DNA from: Deinococcus sp. | Lineage (GTDB): Bacteria; Deinococcota; Deinococci; Deinococcales; Deinococcaceae | DNA length: 22,383 nucleotides | NCBI RefSeq assembly: GCF_030523985.1 | Contig: NZ_JAUNHK010000046.1 | Coordinates: 1-22,383 of the forward strand | Direction: 5' to 3' | Part shown: positions 22,342 to 22,383 of the stretch, in pieces | Position numbering within the stretch: the first letter of the stretch is position 1 | Layout of the letters: the number at the start of each line of letters is the position of its first letter | Made by a program: the position numbers and the translations under genes | The notes under the pieces: model-generated | Database searches by the model: none | The model's input: only the letters and a program-made list of their open reading frames with translations | Told to the model about the DNA's origin: nothing

Positions 22342-22383
22342 TAAAAGTCATGAGAGCAGACGTTAGTGGAGATCACTTTGGGG

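Overview
The window comes from a Deinococcus chromosome, probably a close relative of D. radiodurans. Three things point there: very high GC; gene content and order that I recall from D. radiodurans (an aminodeoxyfutalosine-deaminase-like amidohydrolase, Spo0M-like protein, polyphosphate glucokinase, SDR, esterase, DegV, RecO ... proline dehydrogenase, P5C dehydrogenase); and the hallmark of leaderless transcription, a TANNNT -10 box placed 6-8 nt before most start codons. Names and gene orders come from memory of the families, not from a database search. No coding sequence looks like a phage, transposase, CRISPR or known defence gene.

Layout. 1-1376: a partial GNAT-like gene and a membrane protein, both on the minus strand. 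1430-3240: a DIP1984/septicolysin-like protein, a structured 330-bp intergenic stretch, and an NDUFA9-like SDR closed by a strong terminator. 3253-4832: an HD-domain protein and thioredoxin reductase (minus). 4926-5101: tRNA-Gln(CTG) with its own sigma-70-type promoter and terminator (minus). 5224-7140: rpsA with a ~140-nt leader, five S1 domains and an RGG tail. 7163-10913 (minus): thymidine kinase, bL31, amidohydrolase, Spo0M-like protein, polyphosphate glucokinase. 10999-12683: divergent SDR and lipoprotein esterase. 12705-14344 (minus): DegV and RecO. 14440-14906: a small four-Cys protein. 15088-17150: two lipoproteins with strong Shine-Dalgarno sites, a family I.5-type lipase and an I36/crystallin-like protein. 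17159-20963: a proline-catabolic module, gntR (FCD) - proline dehydrogenase - palindromic repeat - small membrane protein - P5C dehydrogenase. 21053-22341: two secreted proteins of unknown function.

How the genes fit together. The proline module is the clearest functional unit: proline dehydrogenase and P5C dehydrogenase convert proline to glutamate, and the upstream GntR regulator has a perfect 12-bp palindrome overlapping its own -10 box. The rest is mostly housekeeping: translation (S1, bL31, tRNA-Gln), thiol redox (TrxB), nucleotide salvage (Tdk), probable menaquinone synthesis, polyphosphate-driven glucose phosphorylation and recombination repair (RecO). I found no convincing wholly new system. 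The best leads are a 105-bp palindromic repeat that supplies the proline dehydrogenase stop codon, a terminator hairpin that contains the spo0M-like start codon, the autoregulatory GntR operator, and a likely chromosomal join between rpsA and tdk relative to D. radiodurans.
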